NCBI GenBank assembly: GCA_018657165.1
Contig: JABHXS010000083.1
Coordinates: forward strand, 1-12,008
Origin: Nitrosomonadales bacterium
Lineage (GTDB): Bacteria; Pseudomonadota; Gammaproteobacteria; Burkholderiales; Methylophilaceae
DNA: 12,008 bases
Reading direction: 5' to 3'
Made by a program: the position numbers and the translations under genes. This document shows, piece after piece, positions 1 to 5,894 of the stretch (positions within the stretch are counted from its first letter, which is position 1; every line of letters starts with the position of its first letter). The notes beneath the pieces were generated by a model. It did not search any database, was not told the origin of the DNA, and saw only the letters and a list, made by a program, of their open reading frames with translations.

Positions 1-234
1 CTAATCCTTGCAATGGTTGTAAATATCTTTTTTCAAATACCAGCCATGTCATTAGCAATCTCAGCAATCGCGGTGCTTATATTCTCTGGCTTTATTCTTT
101 ATGACGTGAATAGAATTGTTAGAGGTGGCGAAACAAATTATATTATGGCTACTTTGGCACTTTACCTAAATATTTATAATCTATTTGTTCATTTGCTTCA
201 TATCTTGATGGCACTAATGGGTAACAGAGATTAG
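1..234 (+). CDS. BI-1/YccA family integral membrane protein, C-terminal part (5' end outside window)
   Basis: The reading frame is open from base 1, so the gene begins upstream; 77 residues are visible before the TAG stop. The family is Bax inhibitor-1/YccA/YbhL, inner-membrane proteins with about seven membrane helices. The E. coli member YccA binds FtsH, and other relatives act as calcium-leak channels. The visible part has two hydrophobic segments separated by a short polar stretch that reads LYDVNRIVRGGETNYIM and then LALYLNIYNLFVHLL. This is the characteristic C-terminal signature of the family, with the conserved Asp of the YD motif and the ETNYIMATLALYL block. The gene is followed within a few bases by a strong hairpin terminator and converges on tadA. 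The family call is confident; the exact cellular role is not known from sequence. An in-frame ATG at base 13 is internal to the protein and is not the start. Confidence 0.9.
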   Translation, partial: LILAMVVNIFFQIPAMSLAISAIAVLIFSGFILYDVNRIVRGGETNYIMATLALYLNIYNLFVHLLHILMALMGNRD

Positions 235-245
235 TTTATAGTTTT

Positions 246-282
246 AAAAAAAACCGTACAAATTTATGTGCGGTTTTTTTTT
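246..282. terminator. Bidirectional rho-independent terminator between the BI-1 gene and tadA
   Basis: An A-run followed by CCGTACA (246-260), a six-base loop (261-266) and TGTGCGG followed by a T-run (267-282) form a 15-bp stem with one G-T pair. The U-tract is present on both strands because the stem is flanked by A8 and T9. It lies 11 bases after the BI-1 stop on the + strand. On the - strand the tadA stop codon (264-266) falls in the loop, so the last five tadA codons form one arm. It can terminate both convergent genes. Confidence 0.85.
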
Positions 283-737
283 ATTCTTTTTGTTTGAAAA
301 AAATCTTGTAGCAAATCCTTTGATTTTTCACCAAGAAGACCTTTATGAAAATTACAGTGATGATTTAAAGATTGATTAAGTGTTAGGTCAACTAACCCAC
401 CACAAACGCCTGTTTTAGGGTCACTAGCGGCGTAATAAACATTTCTTATTCTAGCGTGAAATATAGCGCCTAAACACATTAAACAAGGTTCAAGCGTTAC
501 AAATAAATCACAATCAACTAAACGATAATTTTTTATTTTTTTGCTAGCGGCATGTATTGCAATAATTTCAGCGTGAGCGGTTGGGTTCAACTTATCAATG
601 CATTGATTAAACCCTTCACCAATAATATTGTCGTTCAAAACAACAACAGCTCCCACTGGTATTTCATTATGTTGCATAGCATTTTTTGCTTGTGTGAATG
701 CCTCTTGCATAAAAAATTCACTTCTATCCGCATTCAT
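264..737 (-). CDS. tadA: tRNA-specific adenosine deaminase TadA
   Basis: TadA deaminates the wobble adenosine (A34) of tRNA-Arg(ACG) to inosine in the cytoplasm and is essential in most bacteria that use it. The 157-residue protein is a single cytidine/deoxycytidylate-deaminase fold. The zinc site is visible: H55 with catalytic proton shuttle E57 (TAHAE motif), then C85 and C88 in EPCLMC. The conserved NEIPVGAVVV block is at 24-33 and R/LVDCDLFVTLEPC at 72-85. Length and motif spacing match E. coli TadA (H57, E59, C87, C90). The ATG start has a GGGA about ten bases upstream. The 3' end lies inside the shared terminator with the BI-1 gene, and the 5' end faces the nitroreductase gene across 111 bases. 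Guanine or cytosine deaminases share the fold, but the N-terminal block and motif set favour TadA. Confidence 0.95.
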   Translation of the reverse strand: MNADRSEFFMQEAFTQAKNAMQHNEIPVGAVVVLNDNIIGEGFNQCIDKLNPTAHAEIIAIHAASKKIKNYRLVDCDLFVTLEPCLMCLGAIFHARIRNVYYAASDPKTGVCGGLVDLTLNQSLNHHCNFHKGLLGEKSKDLLQDFFQTKRIKKNRT

Positions 738-788
738 TTTTTTATAATTCCCATTAGTCTTAAAAAATTAATATACTCTTTTAAATTG

Positions 789-798
789 AATTATAATT
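789..798. promoter_or_regulatory. Palindromic -10 element, candidate shared promoter for tadA (-) and the nitroreductase (+)
   Basis: AATTATAATT is a perfect 10-base palindrome that contains the consensus hexamer TATAAT on both strands (792-797 on +, 790-795 on -). It lies in the 111-base divergent gap. On the + strand a TTAATA at 768-773 sits 18 bases upstream as a weak -35. On the - strand only a poor TTTAAT at 813-818 is in place, 17 bases away. The -10 match is exact, but the region is so AT-rich that the hexamer could occur by chance. Confidence 0.4.
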
Positions 799-848
799 AC
801 CAAAATTACTTAATTAAAGATATAAAGTCACAGATAAAAGATTAAACA

Positions 849-1445
849 ATGAAAAAATTAGCTGATACCGAAGTTCAAATTGCTCCTTTGATTGCAGAAA
901 GATGGAGCCCAAGGGTATTTGATCCAGAGTTTATAATGGATGAAAATTCGGTTAAATCATTACTTGAGGCTGCGAGATGGGCGCCATCATGCTTTGGAGA
1001 CCAACCATGGAAATTTGTCATTTTTCATAAGAAAGATGCATCAATGTGGGCTAAAGCTTTGAATTGTTTATCCGTGGGCAATCAAAATTGGGCAATGGAT
1101 ACTTCACTACTAATTTGTGTTTGTGCGAATAAAAATTTTAAGCATAACGACAATGAAAATAAATGGGCTAAGTATGACTCAGGAGCGGCATCAGAAAATA
1201 TTTGCCTTCAATCAACTTATTTGGGGTTAGCAGCCCATCAAATGGGCGGCTTTGATTCCGACAAAATTAGAAATTTAGCAAATATTCCCGTAGAATTCGA
1301 TGTTGTGTCATTTATTGCTGTTGGAAAACCTCTTGCTGAAGACCTATTAAGTAACGAACAACATGAAGCAGAAGGAGCCAAGAGAAAAAGGCTAAAACTG
1401 AGTGAGATTTATTTTGAAAATGAGTGGAATAATTTTAAGGGGTAA
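849..1445 (+). CDS. Nitroreductase family protein (FMN-dependent oxidoreductase)
   Basis: This 198-residue protein belongs to the nitroreductase superfamily of FMN-binding, usually dimeric, NAD(P)H-dependent flavoenzymes acting on nitroaromatics, quinones or unknown natural substrates. Visible family signatures are the N-terminal FMN-phosphate-binding RWSPRVFD (18-25), EAARWAPSCFGDQPW (40-54), and the C-terminal pattern ending in SFIAVGKP. The near-centre segment with SGAASENICLQSTYLGL and HQMGGF is the usual second FMN-contact region. There is no signal peptide, so it is cytoplasmic. The stop is two bases before the thioredoxin-like ATG, so the two are almost certainly co-transcribed, which suggests a redox-linked role. 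Its own Shine-Dalgarno sequence is poor. The physiological substrate cannot be told from the sequence, so no gene symbol is given. Confidence 0.9.
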   Translation: MKKLADTEVQIAPLIAERWSPRVFDPEFIMDENSVKSLLEAARWAPSCFGDQPWKFVIFHKKDASMWAKALNCLSVGNQNWAMDTSLLICVCANKNFKHNDNENKWAKYDSGAASENICLQSTYLGLAAHQMGGFDSDKIRNLANIPVEFDVVSFIAVGKPLAEDLLSNEQHEAEGAKRKRLKLSEIYFENEWNNFKG

Positions 1446-1447
1446 CG

Positions 1448-1843
1448 ATGAGTAACTTTGTAACATTAACGAAAGATAATTTTAAAAAAACCATAGAAGA
1501 AAACGAGTTCGTTATCGTTGATTTCTGGGCACCATGGTGTGATCCATGCGTTGAATTTACACCTATTTTTGAAGCAGCAGCAAAGAAGAATAAAGATATC
1601 ATTTTTGGGATGGTTGATATTGAGAAGGATAAAGAAATAGCTGATTACTTCCAAATTAAAGTCATACCTGGATTATTAGTTATTCGTGAGCGTGCCGGGA
1701 TATTTGCACATGATGATGGCGAAGTTTCAGCTAAAGCTTTTGACGAGATTATTACTTGGGCTCGGGAATATGATATGTCTACAGTTAAAGATCATTATAA
1801 GAGAGAAGATAGCAAGAGAGAAGATAGCGGGCAGATTAATTAA
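1448..1843 (+). CDS. Thioredoxin-like protein with WCDPC active site
   Basis: This is a 131-residue single-domain thioredoxin fold. The redox motif is W30-C31-D32-P33-C34, preceded by VDFWAP; the family standard is WCGPC, so the first variable position is Asp instead of Gly. The cis-proline is P74 in VIPG, where classical thioredoxin has IPT. The domain ends near WAREYDMSTVKDHY (about 104-117), a tail typical of a betaproteobacterial thioredoxin subgroup rather than canonical TrxA. A charged extension, KREDS twice in tandem (118-127), follows and is encoded by a perfect 15-base repeat. Translation is probably coupled to the nitroreductase two bases upstream, with AAGGGG just before the ATG. 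Its 3' end overlaps the nlpD-like gene by 8 bases on the opposite strand. It is probably a general disulfide reductase; the natural partner is unknown. Confidence 0.88.
   Translation: MSNFVTLTKDNFKKTIEENEFVIVDFWAPWCDPCVEFTPIFEAAAKKNKDIIFGMVDIEKDKEIADYFQIKVIPGLLVIRERAGIFAHDDGEVSAKAFDEIITWAREYDMSTVKDHYKREDSKREDSGQIN
1799..1828 (+). repeat. Perfect 15-base tandem duplication in the thioredoxin-like gene
   Basis: The unit AAGAGAGAAGATAGC occurs at 1799-1813 and again at 1814-1828 without mismatch. It is a multiple of three and in frame, so it adds KREDS twice to the C-terminal tail without disturbing the fold. Identical copies suggest a recent duplication or slippage event. Confidence 0.95.
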
Positions 1844-1846
1844 TCT
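1833..1846. other. 14-base palindrome spanning the overlapping stop codons of two convergent genes
   Basis: AGATTAATTAATCT is self-complementary. Its central TTAATTAA (1836-1843) is exactly the 8-base overlap between the thioredoxin-like gene and the nlpD-like gene, with TAA used as the stop on each strand. As RNA it would give only a short 5-bp AT-rich stem without a T-tract, so it is not a convincing intrinsic terminator. I see no other terminator at this junction. Confidence 0.6.
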
Positions 1847-2699
1847 TTGATTTTAGAAATTTTACAGGGTCAATAGACTTACCATTATCTCTAATCTCAA
1901 AATGTAATTTAACGCTATCGGTCCCTGTCATTCCCATAGTTCCAATAGACTCACCTGCAATTACATTCTGCCCCTCTTTAACTAAAATTTCTTCTTGGTA
2001 GCCGTAGATACTTAAAATATTCTTATCATGTTTAATTATTACTAGTCGCCCATAACCCTCAAGCTCTTCTCCAGCATAAATTACTCTGCCTTTAGCAATT
2101 GATCTTATTTGTTGCCCAGAAGCTCCTAAGATGTCCACTCCCTTTTTTTTAGATGCAGGATCAAAAGCATTAATGGGTTGTCCATCAGTTGGCCATCCCC
2201 ATTTCCTATAATTTTGATTAGAGATTACTTCTTTTGTTTTTTTATAGGCTTTGTTTGAATATACTTTTTTATAAGCTTTTGGCCCCTCAATTTTTATCGG
2301 GTCACCAAGGATTAATTCAGGGGATGCATCTTGCTCAGTAATGGTATCTTCGTTATATGTTGAAATTTCGACCACATCGCCAGTATCACTTGCTTTCTCT
2401 TCAGCTTGCTTTTGTATAATGTCGAATCTTAATTGATCCCCTTTTTTCACAAAATAAGGTTTCTTTAGGCCGTTCGCATTTGCTAATTTTTTATAGTTCA
2501 CCCCACACTTAATACTTATACTAAATATAGTTTCACCATTCTTTACGGTATAAACATCTGGACATTTAGGCGCATCTTTTTTAGTTTCAACGGATTTTTC
2601 TTTATAATCCCCTTCAACAGGAGCAGGTTTTTGGGCTGCACACCCATAGAAAAGAACCAGGACCCCTAAAATAAAGCTGTATTTTAATATGTGATTCAT
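1836..2699 (-). CDS. nlpD: NlpD-like lipoprotein: LysM plus degenerate M23 (LytM) domain
   Basis: The protein has 287 residues. It starts with a lipoprotein signal peptide and a lipobox ending FYGC, with Cys20 as the acylation site, so it is envelope-anchored. A LysM peptidoglycan-binding domain follows at about 49-93 (YTVKNGETIFSIS...). A low-complexity linker carries KAYKK twice (141-145, 150-154), and an M23 domain covers about 168-284. The zinc-peptidase residues are missing: the first His of HxxxD is replaced (KKKGVDI, 184-190), the YAH of related proteins is YGY (232-234), and the HxH is KLH (264-266). This fits NlpD/EnvC proteins, which activate periplasmic amidases such as AmiC rather than cut the wall themselves. 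It lies 4 bases after surE. In many proteobacteria pcm lies between surE and nlpD and rpoS follows; neither is present here. Confidence 0.88.
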   Translation of the reverse strand: MNHILKYSFILGVLVLFYGCAAQKPAPVEGDYKEKSVETKKDAPKCPDVYTVKNGETIFSISIKCGVNYKKLANANGLKKPYFVKKGDQLRFDIIQKQAEEKASDTGDVVEISTYNEDTITEQDASPELILGDPIKIEGPKAYKKVYSNKAYKKTKEVISNQNYRKWGWPTDGQPINAFDPASKKKGVDILGASGQQIRSIAKGRVIYAGEELEGYGRLVIIKHDKNILSIYGYQEEILVKEGQNVIAGESIGTMGMTGTDSVKLHFEIRDNGKSIDPVKFLKSKIN

Positions 2700-2703
2700 T
2701 TAT

Positions 2704-3444
2704 TTATTTAACCCATTTTTTTGTCATTTCAATATTTCTAAAATCAGTAAGATCAGGATGGATCGGTGATATTGACACAAAATTATTTTTTAATGCATGA
2801 AAATCTGTTCCTGGCCCACCATCATTTGGCTGACCAACCTCCCCAATCCAGTACAAAGACTCTTTATTATTATGTTTTTTTTCCGTCGCTTTCTCGGCCG
2901 CATGCCTTTTACCTAACCGAGTAATTGAAAATCCTTTTAATTTATTATAAGGAATATCAGGAACATTTATATTTAAAAGACTAGCAGATCCATGAGTATT
3001 TTTATTATATAGTTTAATAAGGTCTGTAGTAACTTTAGCGGCGGTTATAAAATGCTTTGGATTTATATCCCCCATGGAAATTGCAAAAGATGGGATGTTA
3101 AGGAGATACCCTTCAATTGCAGCAGCGACTGTTCCAGAGTAAATAGTATCATCACCTAAATTCGGCCCATGATTAATACCAGAGATAACCATATCTGGTA
3201 ATGTTTTCATTAGCCCTGTTAAAGCAATATGAACACAATCTGTTGGAGTTCCACTGAGGTAGTAAAACGAATCTTCCTTTTTTGTAACTTTGATGGGTCT
3301 ATCAAGAGATAGTGAGCTACTGGCACCACTTCTATTTCGGCTTGGTGCAACAACTGTTATTTGAGAAATTTTTTCTAATTCTTGAATTAGAACTTTTATT
3401 CCTTTAGATTTATACCCATCGTCATTTGAAATCAAAATTCTCAT
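2704..3444 (-). CDS. surE: 5'/3'-nucleotidase SurE
   Basis: SurE is a metal-dependent cytoplasmic phosphatase that removes phosphate from nucleoside 5'- and 3'-monophosphates and also has exopolyphosphatase activity in E. coli. The 246-residue length is usual. The metal site residues are visible: D8-D9 in ILISNDDG, S39 in the RNRSGASSS stretch, and N91 in SGINHGPNLGDDTIYSGTV. Further conserved blocks are SLDRPI (46-51) and YLSGTPTDCV (62-71). The start ATG shares one base with the stop of the DUF2069 gene (TAATG arrangement), which implies translational coupling, and the nlpD-like gene follows after 4 bases. Together with purB upstream in the same unit, a role in nucleotide balance or salvage is plausible. 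Start and family are secure. Confidence 0.96.
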   Translation of the reverse strand: MRILISNDDGYKSKGIKVLIQELEKISQITVVAPSRNRSGASSSLSLDRPIKVTKKEDSFYYLSGTPTDCVHIALTGLMKTLPDMVISGINHGPNLGDDTIYSGTVAAAIEGYLLNIPSFAISMGDINPKHFITAAKVTTDLIKLYNKNTHGSASLLNINVPDIPYNKLKGFSITRLGKRHAAEKATEKKHNNKESLYWIGEVGQPNDGGPGTDFHALKNNFVSISPIHPDLTDFRNIEMTKKWVK

Positions 3445-3794
3445 TATTTTTTTTTAATTCTACAAAAAAATATACTGCTAAAAAAGAATAAGGTACCTAA
3501 AAAAATTTGATAAGAAGCCATATCTCGTGATACACCAAATTCACTATAAAACCTAACTATGCCTTCCATAATAAAAAGCCATATGAACATACTCGACCAT
3601 TGGTAGGTATACCTGTTTTTCTTTAAAATACCAGGAAGGGGAATGAGTAAAATTAATGACTTAATCACCATCCAGGAACCATTACTATTTAAGGGGTTAT
3701 AAAAAATCTCCCAAAATAAGTTTAAAAATATTAGCCCTATCAGGCAGAGTACAGATAGGTAATAAAGGCATGTTATTTTGTTGTTTTTAGACAA
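3444..3794 (-). CDS. DUF2069 inner-membrane protein with TTG start
   Basis: This is a 116-residue, very hydrophobic protein with about four predicted membrane helices (roughly 9-29, 41-57, 66-82, 94-112) and a lysine-rich C-terminus. The tail of helix three reads WLFIMEGIVRFYSE, a pattern I recognise from the DUF2069 family, often found beside wrbA in proteobacteria. No function is established. The start is a TTG lying 22 bases inside the wrbA 3' end. An in-frame TAA stands two codons before it, and the next in-frame ATG is codon 42 after the first helix, so TTG is the only start that keeps the first membrane segment intact. No good Shine-Dalgarno sequence lies at the normal distance, so expression probably depends on translation of wrbA. 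Confidence 0.85.
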   Translation of the reverse strand: MSKNNKITCLYYLSVLCLIGLIFLNLFWEIFYNPLNSNGSWMVIKSLILLIPLPGILKKNRYTYQWSSMFIWLFIMEGIVRFYSEFGVSRDMASYQIFLGTLFFFSSIFFCRIKKK

Positions 3795-4366
3795 AGTTTA
3801 GCCAGTCTTTTTCCTTGGGCGATACAAATTTTCTTTTCATCTTCAGTCGCACCTTTTTTTTCTTCATCGCCTCTAACATGTGATGCACCATAGGGAGTTC
3901 CACCGGAGATTGTTTTTGATAGCTCTGTTACTGAATAAGGAATTCCTACAAGAATCATTCCCATATGCTGAAGAGGTAATTGCATTGATAATAGAGTTGA
4001 TTCATTTCCCCCATGCATTGAGGCGCTTGATGTAAATACACCTGCTGGTTTATCTTCTAAAGCACCCTCAACCCACAATGAAGTAGCAGTTTCAAGAAAG
4101 TATTTAATCGGAGAAGCCATATTACCAAATCTAGTCGGGCTTCCAAGCATCAAACCATCACAGTTTTTTAAATCATCAAGTGTTGCAAATAAAGCACCCG
4201 AATCCGGAATATGCTCTTTTAGTTTTTCTGTGTCTGGGCTGATTTCTGGCACTGTTCTTAGTTTGGCTTCGGCACCTTCGATAGAATTTACCCCACGTGC
4301 AATATACGATGCTAATTCTTTAACCGCACCTGTCTTTGAATAATAAAGTACTAAAACCTCAGCCAT
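3773..4366 (-). CDS. wrbA: NAD(P)H:quinone oxidoreductase, WrbA type
   Basis: WrbA is a tetrameric flavodoxin-like FMN protein that reduces quinones by two electrons in the cytoplasm and so limits semiquinone stress. The 197-residue product is of usual length. FMN phosphate binding is shown by YYSKTGAVKELA (8-19), and isoalloxazine-contact loops by GSPTRFGNM (75-83) and FTSSASMHGGNES (111-123). GGTPYGASHV (155-164) is a WrbA hallmark that separates it from ordinary flavodoxins. The ATG directly abuts the purB stop (TAAATG, zero gap), and the 3' end overlaps the DUF2069 start by 22 bases, so all three belong to one transcription unit. No regulatory site specific to wrbA is visible. Confidence in family and start is high. 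Confidence 0.95.
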   Translation of the reverse strand: MAEVLVLYYSKTGAVKELASYIARGVNSIEGAEAKLRTVPEISPDTEKLKEHIPDSGALFATLDDLKNCDGLMLGSPTRFGNMASPIKYFLETATSLWVEGALEDKPAGVFTSSASMHGGNESTLLSMQLPLQHMGMILVGIPYSVTELSKTISGGTPYGASHVRGDEEKKGATEDEKKICIAQGKRLAKLCLKTTK

Positions 4367-5731
4367 TTAATTTTTTTTTGCTAACTGTTGAGCAACACCA
4401 ATGTAGGTTTGAGGAGTTAACTGTAATAAATAAGCTTTATCTTGTTTAGAAATCTTTAAATTTTTAATGAAGTTGTAGATTTCATCTTGAGAAATTTTAC
4501 CCTTTCCACGAGTGATCTCTTTCAGTTTTTCATAAGAATTTGCAATCCCATTTTTTCTCATTACAGTTTGGATTGGTTCGGCAAGCACTTCCCATGATTT
4601 GCCTAACTCTTCGTGGATAACGGATTTATTTACCTCTAGTTTGTTTAGACCTTTAATGCAAGAGTTATAAGCAATAATCCCATATGAAAAACCAACACCA
4701 ATATTCCTGAGCACGGTTGAATCTGTTAAATCCCTTTGCCATCTTGATAATGGGAGCTTTTCTGCTAAATGATTTAATATTGAATTTGAAAGACCCAGGT
4801 TGCCCTCTGAATTTTCAAAATCAATTGGATTCACCTTATGAGGCATAGTGGAAGAGCCAATTTCACCCTTAATAATTTTTTGTTTGAAATACCCAAGAGA
4901 TATATACCCCCAAATATCTCTATTAAGATCAATTAAGATAGTATTAATTCTAGATACATTCTGAAAAATTTCTGCAATAAAGTCATGGGGCTCAATTTGC
5001 GTAGTTAATGGATTATAGGTTAGCTTGAGTGACGAAATAAAGCTCTTTGAAAAAGCCGGCCAGTTTTTTTTGGGGTAGGCTGATATGTGAGCATTGAAAT
5101 TTCCAACAGCGCCATTGACTTTTCCTAAAATCTCTTGATGTTTAAGCTGATTAATTTGCCTTTCTATTCGGTAATTAATATTGGCAAACTCCTTTCCTAA
5201 CGTTGTTGGGCTAGCAGTTTGGCCATGTGTTCTTGAAAGCATTGGCAGATCAGAATATTTTTTAGAATTTACCTTGAGTATGCTACTAATTTTTTTAATG
5301 CTAGGGATGATTACTGTCGCAAGACCCTCTTTAAGCATCAAGGCATATGCTAAATTATTTACATCTTCAGATGTTAATGAAAAATGGATGAACTCATTTA
5401 CCTTATCTAATTTTTTCTTTTTTAATTGGTTTCTTAGCCAATACTCAACTGCCTTAACATCATGATTCGTTTTTCTTTCTATAACTTTTATTGCCTTTGC
5501 ATCCTTCTCATTAAAATCTAAAATAAGATGATTAAGGTACTTTAAAGCTTGATTTGAAAATTTTGGAAGCTCTTTAATCTCCTTATCATTGCTAAGAGCA
5601 AGTAACCATAGTATTTCAACTTTAACTCTATTTTTAATTAAACCAAATTCACTAAAAATAGGTTTCAAGCTTTCTGTTTGGCTAGAGTATCGCCCATCAA
5701 TGGGAGAGATAGAAGTGATTTCAAAAGACAT
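4367..5731 (-). CDS. purB: Adenylosuccinate lyase
   Basis: PurB catalyses two steps of purine synthesis: release of fumarate from SAICAR to give AICAR, and from adenylosuccinate to give AMP. It is a homotetramer of the fumarase/aspartase superfamily. The 454-residue protein matches the proteobacterial form in length. Signatures seen are SPIDGRY (9-15), the substrate-binding TSEDVNN (120-126), SRTHGQ with catalytic H169 (166-171), and the flexible signature loop GSSTMPHKVNP (292-302) carrying the catalytic serine (S293, judged by alignment to E. coli S295) followed by IDFENSEGN. A Shine-Dalgarno AAAGG precedes the ATG. It is the first gene of the - strand unit and is followed without a gap by wrbA. 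I see no clear PurR-like operator in the 163 bases upstream. Confidence 0.97.
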   Translation of the reverse strand: MSFEITSISPIDGRYSSQTESLKPIFSEFGLIKNRVKVEILWLLALSNDKEIKELPKFSNQALKYLNHLILDFNEKDAKAIKVIERKTNHDVKAVEYWLRNQLKKKKLDKVNEFIHFSLTSEDVNNLAYALMLKEGLATVIIPSIKKISSILKVNSKKYSDLPMLSRTHGQTASPTTLGKEFANINYRIERQINQLKHQEILGKVNGAVGNFNAHISAYPKKNWPAFSKSFISSLKLTYNPLTTQIEPHDFIAEIFQNVSRINTILIDLNRDIWGYISLGYFKQKIIKGEIGSSTMPHKVNPIDFENSEGNLGLSNSILNHLAEKLPLSRWQRDLTDSTVLRNIGVGFSYGIIAYNSCIKGLNKLEVNKSVIHEELGKSWEVLAEPIQTVMRKNGIANSYEKLKEITRGKGKISQDEIYNFIKNLKISKQDKAYLLQLTPQTYIGVAQQLAKKN

Positions 5732-5894
5732 AAAAAACCTTTATTTAACTTAAGCCATCATTTTAACATTAAATAAAACAATAATTTTTCCTATCAAAAA
5801 AAATGAAACACGAATAACCTTTTGGGGAATCAATCTTTTTAATTTAAAATCTAGTCTTACAAAAAATTTAAAATATTAAAACCCAAGGATATTA
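5732..5894. promoter_or_regulatory. Divergent purB/acnB intergenic region with a candidate acnB promoter
   Basis: This 163-base AT-rich gap must hold promoters for both divergent units. For acnB the best candidate is TTGGGG (5822-5827), a 17-base spacer and TAAAAT (5845-5850), giving an untranslated leader of about 40 bases. The same -10 hexamer occurs in both tRNA promoters of this window. A 10-base direct repeat AATTTAAAAT is at 5841-5850 and 5865-5874, 24 bases apart, which may be chance in such AT-rich DNA. For purB, a TAAAAT on the - strand (5760-5765) has no convincing -35. No riboswitch fold was recognised. The acnB Shine-Dalgarno is AAGGAT at 5885-5890. Confidence 0.4.

Noticed and set aside
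552..845. 97-codon + strand reading frame antisense to tadA
   Set aside because: It lies mostly over the well-supported tadA gene, has no recognisable domain and ends in AT-rich spacer; a shadow frame.
1466..1654. 62-codon - strand frame inside the thioredoxin-like gene
   Set aside because: Opposite-strand shadow of a clear thioredoxin domain.
5181..5465. 94-codon + strand frame inside purB
   Set aside because: Antisense to conserved purB sequence, no motif, no ribosome site recognised.
5841..5874. Pair of AATTTAAAAT repeats upstream of acnB as a regulator binding site
   Set aside because: Short, wholly AT apart from nothing distinctive, and expected by chance in this composition; kept only as a note under the intergenic region.
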